A stretch of 21,436 nucleotides of DNA from the NCBI GenBank assembly GCA_022841205.1, contig JALHCK010000016.1:1-21436 (forward strand), read 5' to 3'. This DNA is from Methanomicrobiales archaeon (GTDB lineage Archaea > Halobacteriota > Methanomicrobia > Methanomicrobiales > Methanospirillaceae). Shown piece by piece: positions 7,711 to 15,091 of the stretch; within the stretch, counting starts at the first letter, position 1, and each line of letters opens with the position of its first letter. A program made the translations under genes and the position numbers. The notes under the pieces were generated by a model. That model worked only from the letters and a program-made list of their open reading frames with translations. It ran no database searches and was not told the DNA's origin.

Positions 7711-8832
7711 CTCACTGATTTTTTGATAGTACCCTTCGAGATAATCTGTGATTACATTCCAATCGTATTCCTGGGCTTTATCGCGACAATTGGCAGAGCG
7801 TTCAGCTGTGTTGACCAGGATTTCATTTATTTTAAGCGCCATGTCTTCAGAATCCAACCGGGATAATGCCCCACACCCATGACCTGCAAAGACCGTACTC
7901 GCATTTCGAGGATGATCGATTGTTATAACAGGAAGGCCGCAGGCTAGTGCTTCGAGGGCCGCAATACCGAAGCCTTCCCGGGTTGATGGCAGTACAAAAA
8001 CTTTCGATGATTTCATATGGGCGATGATATCAGCAGGTGAAGGCAGGAACCCTGTAAAGATAACGTTATTATTCAGTTTCCACATTTCAGTCATCTCTTC
8101 AAGATTACCACGTTCCGGACCGTCTCCGATAATAATGCAGGTAATATAAGGATATGTTTTTTTGAGTGTAACAACTGATTTGAGCAGGATATCTACGTGT
8201 TTCTCCTTTATTAGTCGGCCAACAAAAATCAGGTCGGACGACTGATGAGATGGAATGATTGCATCGATTGCCTCAAGATCAATACCATTCGGAATAATTT
8301 TTATTTCCTTATCTCTTACCATCTTCCTCAAACCGTCACTGGTAAGTTCTGATACTGCAATCGCATGAGGAGACATATACGCAATGACACGTTCAAGGAA
8401 TTTTCCGGCACAACCAGGAAATCCGATATAGTCGTACCAATAATCATTCCAAATTTCGTGCCAGGTGATAACAAGTGGAGATCCTGTGATACGACAGGTA
8501 AGCACTGCTGTCAATGCCGAGAAAAATGGGAATTGCTGGCAATCAATCGCATCAAAATGCTCCTCAACCAGTGGCGGGAATACAGATAATCCAAAGATTA
8601 TGGCCTGGGAGAATGATCTTCTCCCTTTCCTGTACAACGTGCGGGGACTGCAAATTCCATGAAATGTTACGCCTTCTTTCTTCAGGGTCTTTTCTCCGCC
8701 CCATACCTGCATACCATAAATATGAACATCATGACCCCGTCTGGCAAGCCTTCGTGAGACTTCCCATATCCTCCTTTCAACTCCACCGGAAACATATGGG
8801 TAGACGGCATCGTAGACATAAGCGATGCGCAT
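7699..8832 (-). CDS. GT4-family glycosyltransferase (GT-B fold)
   Basis: A 377-residue retaining glycosyltransferase that would move a sugar from a nucleotide-sugar donor to a glycan or lipid at the cytoplasmic face of the membrane. The N-terminal Rossmann half has YVSGGVERRIWEVSRRLARRGHDV (acceptor side). The donor half has IPNGID (about 180), LIFVGRLIKEKHVD (about 201) and the GT4 EX7E motif in REGFGIAALE (E286 and E294), then CGLPVI. Donor and acceptor are not readable. It follows the GT2 gene by 6 bases and its Shine-Dalgarno (GAGGGA) overlaps that gene's stop, so the two are coupled. Base composition is clearly more A+T-rich than the neighbours. Confidence 0.87.
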   Translation of the reverse strand: MRIAYVYDAVYPYVSGGVERRIWEVSRRLARRGHDVHIYGMQVWGGEKTLKKEGVTFHGICSPRTLYRKGRRSFSQAIIFGLSVFPPLVEEHFDAIDCQQFPFFSALTAVLTCRITGSPLVITWHEIWNDYWYDYIGFPGCAGKFLERVIAYMSPHAIAVSELTSDGLRKMVRDKEIKIIPNGIDLEAIDAIIPSHQSSDLIFVGRLIKEKHVDILLKSVVTLKKTYPYITCIIIGDGPERGNLEEMTEMWKLNNNVIFTGFLPSPADIIAHMKSSKVFVLPSTREGFGIAALEALACGLPVITIDHPRNASTVFAGHGCGALSRLDSEDMALKINEILVNTAERSANCRDKAQEYDWNVITDYLEGYYQKISEQER

Positions 8833-8838
8833 TGTCCC

Positions 8839-9993
8839 TCAGTTCGAGAATGGTTCCCTGTTAAGACACATCATACTGATAAACACCGCGATAAAGACGA
8901 TCTCAACACCAATCGTGACCAATGCCAGGGATAGTGTTGCATTTGAAATTTCATGGAGTGCACCAAATCCCGATCTGATCCATTCATAGAGAATATAGCC
9001 ACCAAGGCACACCCCTGCCAGAATGAACACTGATCCCAGTGACAGAAATTTTTCGAGGTTCTTATAGTTCAATAAAATTTTTTCTGTCAAACCTTCTTTT
9101 TCAAACCCATGCAGACTGGAATATATTTTAATGACAATGCCGAAAAAAAGCATCTGTATGCCTCCCATCATGAGCATTGTTCCAAGAATGAACGAATGTG
9201 TTCGTGCAGAGGGATCACCAGACGGATCATGGAATGCTCCCATCATAATAATACCAAAGATCATGCTGAGCATTCCGGGAACAGCAAGAAAGGGGATCGG
9301 TTTCACGAGGAGAAAGAACCGGAGATGACGCCATCCATCAGAAAAGCTTGCAAGCTTGGAGGGAGTGATTCTTGGATAGTAGGTTATTGGAACCTCGGAT
9401 ATTTTCAGCCCTTCCCGGGACGCATTTATGAGCATCTCCGAGGCGAATTCCATCCCATAACTCTGGAGATGAAGCCTTTTTAGAGCATCGGAACGAATCG
9501 CCCGGAACCCGCTATGTGTATCTGTAAAATTGGTGTGAAAGACCCTGTTAAGGACAAATGTAAGAATTGGGTTCCCAATATACCGGTGGAGCGGGGTCAT
9601 CGCCCCATCTTTTATTGTTCCTCTGAACCGGGATCCCACAACCAGATCGAAACCTTTTTCCATTTCATCGATAAGGAGCGGGATTTCATTGAAGTCATAG
9701 GTATTGTCAGCATCACCAATAATGATATACCGCCCTCTTGTGTGCGCGAAAGCCTCTGTATATGCACATCCGTATCCTCGCGATATTGGATGTATGACTC
9801 TTGCTCCGAGAGCCCGTGCTATCTCCGGTGTTTTATCAGTTGAGGAATCTGAGACAATTATCTCTCCAAAAATCCCCTGGTTTTCGAAAACATTCTGTAT
9901 TTTTCTTATGCAGGTCTCAATGGTCTGCTCTTCGTTCAAGGTCGGCAATATGACACTTAATTCAATTGGTTTTTCTGTGAATTTAGAAATCAA
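8839..9993 (-). CDS. GT2-family membrane glycosyltransferase, dolichyl-phosphate-mannose-synthase-like
   Basis: A 384-residue GT-A glycosyltransferase with a membrane-anchoring C-terminus. The catalytic domain shows SVILPTLNEEQTIE (about 13-26), VSDSSTDKT, and a DXD-type metal site GDADNTYDF (D94, D96), then GSRF and a FTDTHSGFRA block, as in Dpm1/GtrB-like enzymes that load a sugar on a polyprenyl phosphate. After about residue 230 there are roughly four hydrophobic segments, consistent with membrane helices. The start is TTG at 9993-9991: GGAGTGA (10000-10006) lies 6 bases upstream and an in-frame TGA lies just before, so no ATG is available. It probably makes a lipid-linked sugar for the GT4 partner or for surface glycan; that role is inference. 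Confidence 0.85.
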   Translation of the reverse strand: MISKFTEKPIELSVILPTLNEEQTIETCIRKIQNVFENQGIFGEIIVSDSSTDKTPEIARALGARVIHPISRGYGCAYTEAFAHTRGRYIIIGDADNTYDFNEIPLLIDEMEKGFDLVVGSRFRGTIKDGAMTPLHRYIGNPILTFVLNRVFHTNFTDTHSGFRAIRSDALKRLHLQSYGMEFASEMLINASREGLKISEVPITYYPRITPSKLASFSDGWRHLRFFLLVKPIPFLAVPGMLSMIFGIIMMGAFHDPSGDPSARTHSFILGTMLMMGGIQMLFFGIVIKIYSSLHGFEKEGLTEKILLNYKNLEKFLSLGSVFILAGVCLGGYILYEWIRSGFGALHEISNATLSLALVTIGVEIVFIAVFISMMCLNREPFSN

Positions 9994-10145
9994 ATGCCTT
10001 CACTCCGGACTTGTGTAGAGCTTACGGTAAGAGTATTAATTTCTGATTATTTGTATAAGCCCCTATCTATGTGGAGAATTATGTAATGTAAATAATTATG
10101 CCTGCCGCCTCTGGGCATATCGTGCAGGAAGGAAATCAGAATCAT

Positions 10146-10153
10146 TTTATACT
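10146..10153 (+). promoter_or_regulatory. TATA-like element upstream of tRNA-Val
   Basis: TTTTATAC-type sequence (within ATCATTTTATACTG) lies about 40 bases before the tRNA 5' end. It would fit a tRNA promoter with a leader of some 15 bases removed by RNase P. Confidence 0.3.
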
Positions 10154-10192
10154 GTGTTCACTTAAATTCTAGACGCAATTTCTATCCATTGC

Positions 10193-10266
10193 GGGCTCGT
10201 GGTCTAGCTGGTTATGACGTCGCCTTGACATGGCGGAGGTCAGGAGTTCGAATCTCCTCGAGCCCA
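10193..10266 (+). tRNA. tRNA-Val (anticodon GAC)
   Basis: A full cloverleaf can be drawn by eye. The acceptor arms GGGCTCG (10193-10199) and CGAGCCC (10259-10265) pair completely, with discriminator A at 10266. The D arm is GTC/GAC with the AGCTGGTTA loop. The anticodon stem encloses the loop TTGACAT, anticodon GAC at 10227-10229, which reads GTC/GTT valine codons. The T arm is AGGAG-TTCGAAT-CTCCT. No intron is present and CCA is not encoded, as in many archaea. Confidence 0.95.
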
Positions 10267-10277
10267 TCGCTGTTTTT

Positions 10278-10379
10278 CCGTTCTTTGTTGTTTCCAATCC
10301 ACAGTATGAGTGAGACGCCAAAGAAACCCCCCGCGCCGGGAATCAGATCCACCACGCGATCCAACCCATTCGGAATCAT
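10278..10379 (-). pseudogene. DUF4112-like gene fragment abutting the tRNA
   Basis: The minus strand reads NKMIPNGLDRVVDLIPGAG followed by GFFGVSLILWIGNN. This follows the pattern G-L-D-x4-L-I-P-G-x-G-x3-G-x2-L-x-L of DUF4112 membrane proteins, except that the usual Asp after PGxG is Gly. The match covers about 30 residues. Upstream in frame is a stop (TAA) a few codons before, and downstream the frame runs straight into the tRNA-Val 3' end. There is no start with a ribosome binding site. I read it as the remnant of a once longer gene whose ends were lost. The family call is from memory of the motif, so it is tentative. Confidence 0.4.
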
Positions 10380-10483
10380 TTTGTTCGTTTCGCAAGACAC
10401 AATGTGGAATTAAACGGACAAGCCCTATCCCATGAAACGCAACCCTATACTGTTCCAAAAATTCTATCGGATTGAGACAGTGA

Positions 10484-10492
10484 CTATATTTT
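10484..10492 (+). promoter_or_regulatory. TATA-like element for the phosphoribosyltransferase gene
   Basis: CTATATTTT lies about 45-53 bases before the ATG at 10537. A transcript starting 25 bases downstream would carry a leader of roughly 20 bases, with only a weak AGGATGA as Shine-Dalgarno candidate. Confidence 0.4.
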
Positions 10493-10536
10493 GATCCGGG
10501 AAAAGGTATAGAAAGGATGATTCCTAATGCATCAAC

Positions 10537-11232
10537 ATGGGGCGGATAATAGAAGACCCTGCACTTAGTAACCGCACCTTGGTGTTCAGGGACCGGACCG
10601 ATGCAGGTGCCCGGCTCGCGAAATTTACCCGCAAGTATCTCACGCTTGATACACCCATGGTGTGTGCCATCCCGGCAGGGGGCATCCCGGTCGGGCTGGA
10701 GCTGGCCCGGGAGTATCAAACCTGTCTGGTGCCCGCTGTGGTCCGGAAGCTGAAGATCCCGTGGAACCCTGAGGCAGGGTTCGGGGCCATGACCTGGGAC
10801 GGCCGGATCTTCCTGAACCAGCCGCTGGCAAGCCAGATCCGCCTTTCCGCCGAAGAGATCAGGGTTGCTGAAGAACAGACGAGGGAAGTTATCAGGCAGC
10901 GGATGGAGCTTTTTGCAAGAGGACAGCCTCCTCCATCATTTCGCAACCGGACCGTCGTCCTGACTGATGACGGTCTTGCTTCGGGCTACACCATGCTTGC
11001 AGCAATCGAGGCTGTCATCTCTGATGAGCCTGACCGGATCGTGGTGGCAGTGCCCACTGGATCGAGAGGGGCTGTGGCTCTCGTCGCGAAAAAATCAGAA
11101 TCGGTCGTCTGCATGAACCTGAAGGATCGGTATCCCTTTGCCGTGGCTGATGCCTACCGGCACTGGCACGATCTCTCAGACGAGGAAGTTATGGAGTATC
11201 TCATCCAAGCGGAGGAGATCAGTAAGTGCTGA
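10537..11232 (+). CDS. Predicted phosphoribosyltransferase, COG1926 type
   Basis: A 231-residue type I phosphoribosyltransferase-fold protein. The N-terminus (FRDRTDAGARLA) and the loop AIPAGGIPVGLELA match the COG1926 group of predicted phosphoribosyltransferases. The PRPP-loop is VVLTDDGLASGYTML, a variant of the usual VDDxxxTGxT with Ser in place of Thr before Gly. The C-terminal block has the VAVPTGSRGAVALVAKKSE segment. The substrate base is unknown, and some members sit in stress or dormancy contexts. It is alone on the plus strand, followed by a T-run terminator. Confidence 0.8.
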   Translation: MGRIIEDPALSNRTLVFRDRTDAGARLAKFTRKYLTLDTPMVCAIPAGGIPVGLELAREYQTCLVPAVVRKLKIPWNPEAGFGAMTWDGRIFLNQPLASQIRLSAEEIRVAEEQTREVIRQRMELFARGQPPPSFRNRTVVLTDDGLASGYTMLAAIEAVISDEPDRIVVAVPTGSRGAVALVAKKSESVVCMNLKDRYPFAVADAYRHWHDLSDEEVMEYLIQAEEISKC

Positions 11233-11288
11233 TGCCGCAGTCCCGTCAATTACCCGTTATTTCATCCTGCAGGTGCACCTATCGTACC

Positions 11289-11295
11289 TTTTTTT
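11289..11295 (+). terminator. T7 terminator after the phosphoribosyltransferase
   Basis: A run of seven T about 57 bases after the stop codon, preceded by the palindrome AGGTGCACCT. This fits archaeal intrinsic termination. Confidence 0.45.
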
Positions 11296-11402
11296 CCTGA
11301 TGAGATCAAACATCCGGTACAGGGAAAACGCCAGGTTAGCCGGACCGGCTGGAACATCCCGAAACTTATTTGGAGGGGAAACCTCCCGGTTGGATGCATT
11401 GC

Positions 11403-11414
11403 TCCGGCGCCGGA
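11403..11414. repeat. 12-bp perfect palindrome before the ribosome binding site
   Basis: TCCGGCGCCGGA ends three bases before the GGAGGTG ribosome binding site of the gene at 11431. It could be an operator or an RNA hairpin near the start; no direct evidence for either. Confidence 0.3.
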
Positions 11415-11430
11415 TGTGGAGGTGGCAGGA

Positions 11431-11901
11431 ATGATCTTTGAAGATAAAAAGAACGGATACGCGATCGAACTCCCCGAAGGATGGCAGGAGCGGAGGGGGC
11501 GGTTCGGGACACTTTCCCACCATAGCATCCTCTTCGGCCTTATCGGGGACAAATACTACTTTGAATCAGCGGACGAACGATCGAGACTCACCGTTTCAGC
11601 CGGGGCGAACATATGGCCAAGCACTATCATCAGGAAAGCTGCAATGTGTGATTTCCTGGTGTTCAACGTATTCCTCGAACTAATGGAGACCGATATCAGC
11701 GAAATTGAGGAATACTGCCTTGGGGGCGAGACGAACACGGTGTATTACCGGTACAAGAGCCCTCATGGTAGTGGACGTTTCATCTCAGCTGTGAGGGAGG
11801 GTCGCGAATACACGCTCAGGACATCGGTGACAGGCAATGGCGACATCCTGAAACGAGAAGCCGAAATCGAGAGGGTTATCGCATCGTTCAGGTTCATTTA
11901 G
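11431..11901 (+). CDS. Hypothetical protein, PsbP/Mog1-like fold
   Basis: A 156-residue soluble protein of unknown function. It begins IFEDKKNGYAIELPEGW, the pattern of a first strand pair found in PsbP/Mog1/DUF1795-type proteins, and ends with REAEIERVIASFRFI, also typical of that fold (a final helix that closes with a conserved S-F). No signal peptide or membrane segment is seen. The frame is open to a GTG at 11416, but the ATG at 11431 follows a near-perfect Shine-Dalgarno GGAGGTG (11418-11424) by 6 bases, so it is preferred. The fold call is by pattern only; no enzyme motif is visible. Confidence 0.65.
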   Translation: MIFEDKKNGYAIELPEGWQERRGRFGTLSHHSILFGLIGDKYYFESADERSRLTVSAGANIWPSTIIRKAAMCDFLVFNVFLELMETDISEIEEYCLGGETNTVYYRYKSPHGSGRFISAVREGREYTLRTSVTGNGDILKREAEIERVIASFRFI

Positions 11902-11926
11902 GCACGCCGGATCTTTCCTGCACAAA

Positions 11927-12134
11927 TCATTTCTTCAGGACTTTCCGCAATGTTATGAGCACGGCGACGACCAGAAAAACCACACCGTTCCACCATAGAT
12001 TAAAAGTCAGGAAAAAACAATGGCTGCAGCAAGTGCAGCAGGAACAAGCATCCAAATCAGCCATACGATGAACAGGGTGTTTGCGAGCCTATGGTTATCG
12101 TGGCAAGGAACCCGATAAAAGATATGATTTCCAT
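11927..12134 (-). pseudogene. Small three-helix membrane protein broken by two single-base gaps
   Basis: Three overlapping minus-strand reading frames join into one membrane protein. Frame one reads MEIISFIGFLATITIG from ATG 12134. Frame two reads LANTLFIVWLIWMLVPA then ALAAAIV. Frame three reads FLTFNLWWNGVVFLVVAVL then ITLRKVLKK and a TGA at 11929-11927. Adding one base near 12087 (a GG pair) and one base in the T6 run near 12012-12017 restores an uninterrupted 69-residue product with about three hydrophobic helices and a basic tail. Both breaks are at short homopolymers, so they are either recent decay or sequencing errors. No ribosome binding site stands out. I do not recognise the family. 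It is the only coding-like content found in the 438-base gap between the genes at 11431 and 12340. Confidence 0.55.
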
Positions 12135-12339
12135 AGAAGCGCTCTTTTATTCCAGTCTCTCTGTGAACCAATAAGGTTTTGCGGACAGGAATCTTTCAGG
12201 TGGTACGAGTACCGCATCGCACAACCGTGATATCCCAGATATACAGGTGACGGGATCAATATCTTCCAGAAGAAGCGGTTAATGCAGGTCTGACCATCCG
12301 GTTCTGCCGGGGCACATAGGTTCAAGACCATGGAATGCC
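12135..12339. other. Noncoding stretch upstream of the DUF61 gene
   Basis: This is the right half of the 438-base gap. A 78-codon minus-strand frame crosses it but has no recognisable content. A 9-base direct repeat CCATGGAAT occurs twice in succession (12329-12346), the second copy containing the start codon of the DUF61 gene. Nothing else stands out. Confidence 0.4.
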
Positions 12340-12786
12340 ATGGAATCTGTTACCGTGACCATCCGCCCCTTCGTTCCGGATGAATCCGCACTCATGCGCT
12401 GGATGGCGCTCGAGATGGGAAAAGTCAACAATGGCGTTGTTTCTCCGGGCCGGAGACTCTCCGATCTTTTATCAGATGATCACCCCTTGGCTATGACCCG
12501 GAACGGAACGGAATTCGCCTTTGATCGAGGTGTTATCAGGACTCTTGGAGAAAACCTTCCTCTCCGACTCCATCCCCTGCTGAAACTTCCTGTAATCTTC
12601 CTTTTTAATTCCACAGTGCCTGACAGCTGCCTGCTCACCGATGAAGTCGCTTTTGAAGCACTCCAGATCCTCGGGGAACTCTCCAGGTTTCGGGAATTTA
12701 CCGGGGGAAAACACTGGGTTGGTCGTGCCATCGTTTATGCAATCATGCGGAGATATCCGACCGCAGTTCAGATCATGATGACCTGA
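12340..12786 (+). CDS. UPF0216 / DUF61 family protein
   Basis: A 148-residue archaeal protein of the UPF0216 (DUF61) family, function unknown. The family layout is visible: an N-terminal helix ending in EMGKVNNGVV, then the conserved RRLSDLLSDDHPLAMTRNGTEF block, a hydrophobic core LKLPVIFLFN, and a C-terminal region LTDEVAFEALQILGE. The start at 12340 is used although no strong Shine-Dalgarno is seen. The C-terminal extension beyond the family core (RFREFTGGKHWVGRAIVYA) is somewhat long. The protein is predicted to be cytoplasmic and is not in an obvious operon. Confidence 0.7.
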   Translation: MESVTVTIRPFVPDESALMRWMALEMGKVNNGVVSPGRRLSDLLSDDHPLAMTRNGTEFAFDRGVIRTLGENLPLRLHPLLKLPVIFLFNSTVPDSCLLTDEVAFEALQILGELSRFREFTGGKHWVGRAIVYAIMRRYPTAVQIMMT

Positions 12787-13002
12787 ATTGCGAAAGATCT
12801 CTTTGAAGCGACAAAAAAGTTGGAAGGGATGGGCCACGGCTTACACTTCTGTGATAGAAGAACGGCCAGAACAATAGCCGACCATCATAACCTTTAAATT
12901 GATTCACAAAGCATAATCATTAAATCTCTGCCGAAGACTTACTGGTTCAGGTATTCCTCACTGCCATGGAATACAGGCGATCTGGGGGTATTACAGGCAG
13001 AA

Positions 13003-13884
13003 ATGATGGCTGGTCAGAAGCTCTACAGGGAAAAGACGGACGAAATAACACCAAAAGACCAAACGGACATCAATATGGCAGTCGACCACTATACCAGGAT
13101 AATGGGTGATATTCAGGCACTTTTCCGCTCGCGGCTCCAGATCCAGATTCTCCTCGCCCTTGCCGATGGAAACAAGACCCTCGCCCAGCTCCGCGAGATT
13201 ACCGGGAGTTCCTCACAGGCCCTCATCCCGAAGATACGGAAGCTTGAAACGAGCAACTATATCGCAATATCGGAATACGAATACCACCTAACCGCTGTGG
13301 GGAGAATCCTGACCTTGAAGATACAGGATATAATCCTCTTTAAATCGGTTAGCCGGAAGCACAAAGGTTTCTGGGATCAGCACCGGGTTGACGCCATCCC
13401 GATAATATTTCTGAGAGATCTTGGGGAGCTCTATCAAACCGAGATCATCTCTGACACGAACGTGGATATTTTCAATGTCTATTTTAACTTCCTGAGGATG
13501 CTCAACGAGGCTGACCGGATCTGCATAGTCTCCCCGATCTCCAGTCCTGCACATACCGAAGCGGTGGCAAAACGTGCGATGGAAGGGGTGACAGTAGACC
13601 TCCTCGTGAGCAAAGAACTCGCCGAACAGTTCTCACGACAGCCTTATGCCGAAAAGATCGCGGAGGTGACCGCAACGGCGAGGGGAAAGGTCTTCATACT
13701 AGACCCCATGCCGAAACTGGGATTGACCGTTACCGATAAGGCAATCTCGCTTGGCCTGTACAAGCTTGACGGAATCACCTATGATTCGACCACCGATCTC
13801 TTCTCTAAAGACGAACGGGCGGTCAGGTGGGGTCAGCGGCTCTTTGATTATTACCGGGATCAGGCGACTGAATTAACATTCTGA
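13003..13884 (+). CDS. FilR1-like winged-helix transcriptional regulator (DUF1724)
   Basis: A 293-residue regulator. Residues about 40-105 form a winged helix: FRSRLQIQILLALADGNKT, then LAQLREITGSSSQALIPKI as the recognition helix, then ISEYEYHLTAVGRIL as wing. Residues about 150-280 match the DUF1724 domain, also called the FilR1 middle domain, found in methanogen regulators such as FilR1 of Methanosaeta (Methanothrix). That regulator controls methanogenesis genes, but the target here is unknown. The start is uncertain: ATG 13003 has only a weak site, and an in-frame ATG lies at 13075. A T6 run at 13975-13981 downstream could end the transcript. It is flanked by the DUF61 and UbiA genes. Confidence 0.8.
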   Translation: MMAGQKLYREKTDEITPKDQTDINMAVDHYTRIMGDIQALFRSRLQIQILLALADGNKTLAQLREITGSSSQALIPKIRKLETSNYIAISEYEYHLTAVGRILTLKIQDIILFKSVSRKHKGFWDQHRVDAIPIIFLRDLGELYQTEIISDTNVDIFNVYFNFLRMLNEADRICIVSPISSPAHTEAVAKRAMEGVTVDLLVSKELAEQFSRQPYAEKIAEVTATARGKVFILDPMPKLGLTVTDKAISLGLYKLDGITYDSTTDLFSKDERAVRWGQRLFDYYRDQATELTF

Positions 13885-13975
13885 AAAACGATTAATATTC
13901 GCCTGATATATTCTTCTTTATCAAATTCAAAACCTTATTGCTTGGCAAACTAATATATCTCTGTAATACTCCATA

Positions 13976-13981
13976 TTTTTT
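13976..13981 (+). terminator. T-run downstream of the regulator gene
   Basis: CATATTTTTTGT lies about 90 bases after the regulator stop codon, in an A+T-rich gap of 253 bases before the UbiA-like gene. It is a plausible archaeal terminator. Confidence 0.3.
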
Positions 13982-14108
13982 GTAAAACAGTTCCCGGTTC
14001 TGAGGCGAAAAGAGGCGGAGTGAAGCAAAGGATCGTTAATTGATCTGATGAATATTCACTACTTGGTTTGGCATTAATTAATCTGTTTAATTTTAATCAT
14101 GGGAATCT

Positions 14109-14116
14109 ATGTTTAT
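14109..14116 (+). promoter_or_regulatory. TATA-like element for the UbiA-like gene
   Basis: TATGTTTATTCC holds a GTTTATT element about 25 bases before the ATG at 14138. The ATG itself lies in ATTAATTTATGTC with no Shine-Dalgarno, so a leaderless transcript is suggested. Confidence 0.35.
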
Positions 14117-14137
14117 TCCAGCCAAGACAATTAATTT

Positions 14138-15070
14138 ATGTCTGAGTACTGGTATCCACATTACTGGTTTGCATGGAATCCCTCATTCCTGATCGATTAT
14201 CTTGTATATAGTTCGCTCTATCTCTCGTTTGCCGCCGGGTTCATGGCATATATTTCCAGTGTTCTCCATGAAGTACCATTCAATCCCGTTGTTTTCGTCC
14301 TCGGCATGCTGATAACTTATTCGGTTTACAATCTGAACCGGAAGACCGATGAAAGCGAGGATGCTATCAACCATTCAAAACGATACGGATTCACCAAGAA
14401 ATATGAAAAACTCCTCTTCTCAACGGCAATCGGGGCGTATGTCCTTGCGCTCGCCATTTCCTGGCTCCATGGTCCCGCTGTTGTGGCGATATCGGCCATC
14501 CCCCTGATCAGCGGGGTAGTCTACAGCACACCGATATTTCCCCGGGGTTTCCCGTACCGCCGCCTGAAAGAGATACCTGTCGCAAAGAGCCTGATCGTCG
14601 CTTTTGCCTGGGCACTCCCTCCCGCGCTACTCCCGGTATATATAGCCGGGGCGTTTCCGGACACGATCACACTGGCTGTAATCCTATTCTTTTTTTCCCT
14701 GGTCTTTATCAACACCGTGCTCTTCGATATGCGTGATGTTGAAGGGGATCGGCTCACAGGGGTCATGACCATCCCGGTCTGTATCGGCATAGCTGCTACT
14801 ACGAGGCTGCTTAATATGGTCAATTTAATCTTTGGGGTGACCGTTGTGTTTCTGCTCTGGAATAAGATTCCGCTGACCTGCCTCATGCTTGTCGTCACGG
14901 GAATTCTCTATGCCCACTGGTATATCCGCAACTACCGGAAGATCAGTGAAAGCAACATCCTCTGTGACCTGATCGCGGACGGTCAGTTCATCGCCTTGGG
15001 CGTGTTAATGGTTGCCGTGGCGGCAGTATCAACATCCCTCAATCCTGCAGGTATTGCCATGATATGGTGA
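14138..15070 (+). CDS. UbiA-family membrane prenyltransferase
   Basis: A 310-residue polytopic membrane protein of the UbiA superfamily, with about eight to nine hydrophobic segments. UbiA enzymes move a prenyl chain onto an aromatic or glycerol acceptor with two Asp-rich motifs. Motif two is canonical, DMRDVEGD (D197, D200, D204). Motif one should be NDxxDxxxD; here it is NRKTDESED (N67, D71, D75), so the first Asp is replaced by Arg. The remaining Asp residues could still hold the diphosphate-bound Mg2+. The substrate is unknown; it is not clearly the archaeal lipid enzyme. No ribosome binding site is seen, so it is probably leaderless. Confidence 0.8.
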   Translation: MSEYWYPHYWFAWNPSFLIDYLVYSSLYLSFAAGFMAYISSVLHEVPFNPVVFVLGMLITYSVYNLNRKTDESEDAINHSKRYGFTKKYEKLLFSTAIGAYVLALAISWLHGPAVVAISAIPLISGVVYSTPIFPRGFPYRRLKEIPVAKSLIVAFAWALPPALLPVYIAGAFPDTITLAVILFFFSLVFINTVLFDMRDVEGDRLTGVMTIPVCIGIAATTRLLNMVNLIFGVTVVFLLWNKIPLTCLMLVVTGILYAHWYIRNYRKISESNILCDLIADGQFIALGVLMVAVAAVSTSLNPAGIAMIW

Positions 15071-15091
15071 CCCGAGCCGGCCGGCGGTTGA

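Noticed and set aside
10212..10400. Minus-strand 62-codon frame ending in GLEEIRTPDLRHVKATS
   Set aside because: The C-terminal part is the reverse-complement shadow of the tRNA-Val gene, a classic false protein. Only the N-terminal DUF4112-like piece was kept, as a remnant.
10240..10719. Minus-strand 159-codon frame ending in ARGDSNS
   Set aside because: It ends in the tRNA shadow and is antisense to the phosphoribosyltransferase gene; no family content.
12095..12331. Minus-strand 78-codon frame
   Set aside because: Its content is unrelated to the membrane segments that are readable in the other two frames; it has no family likeness.
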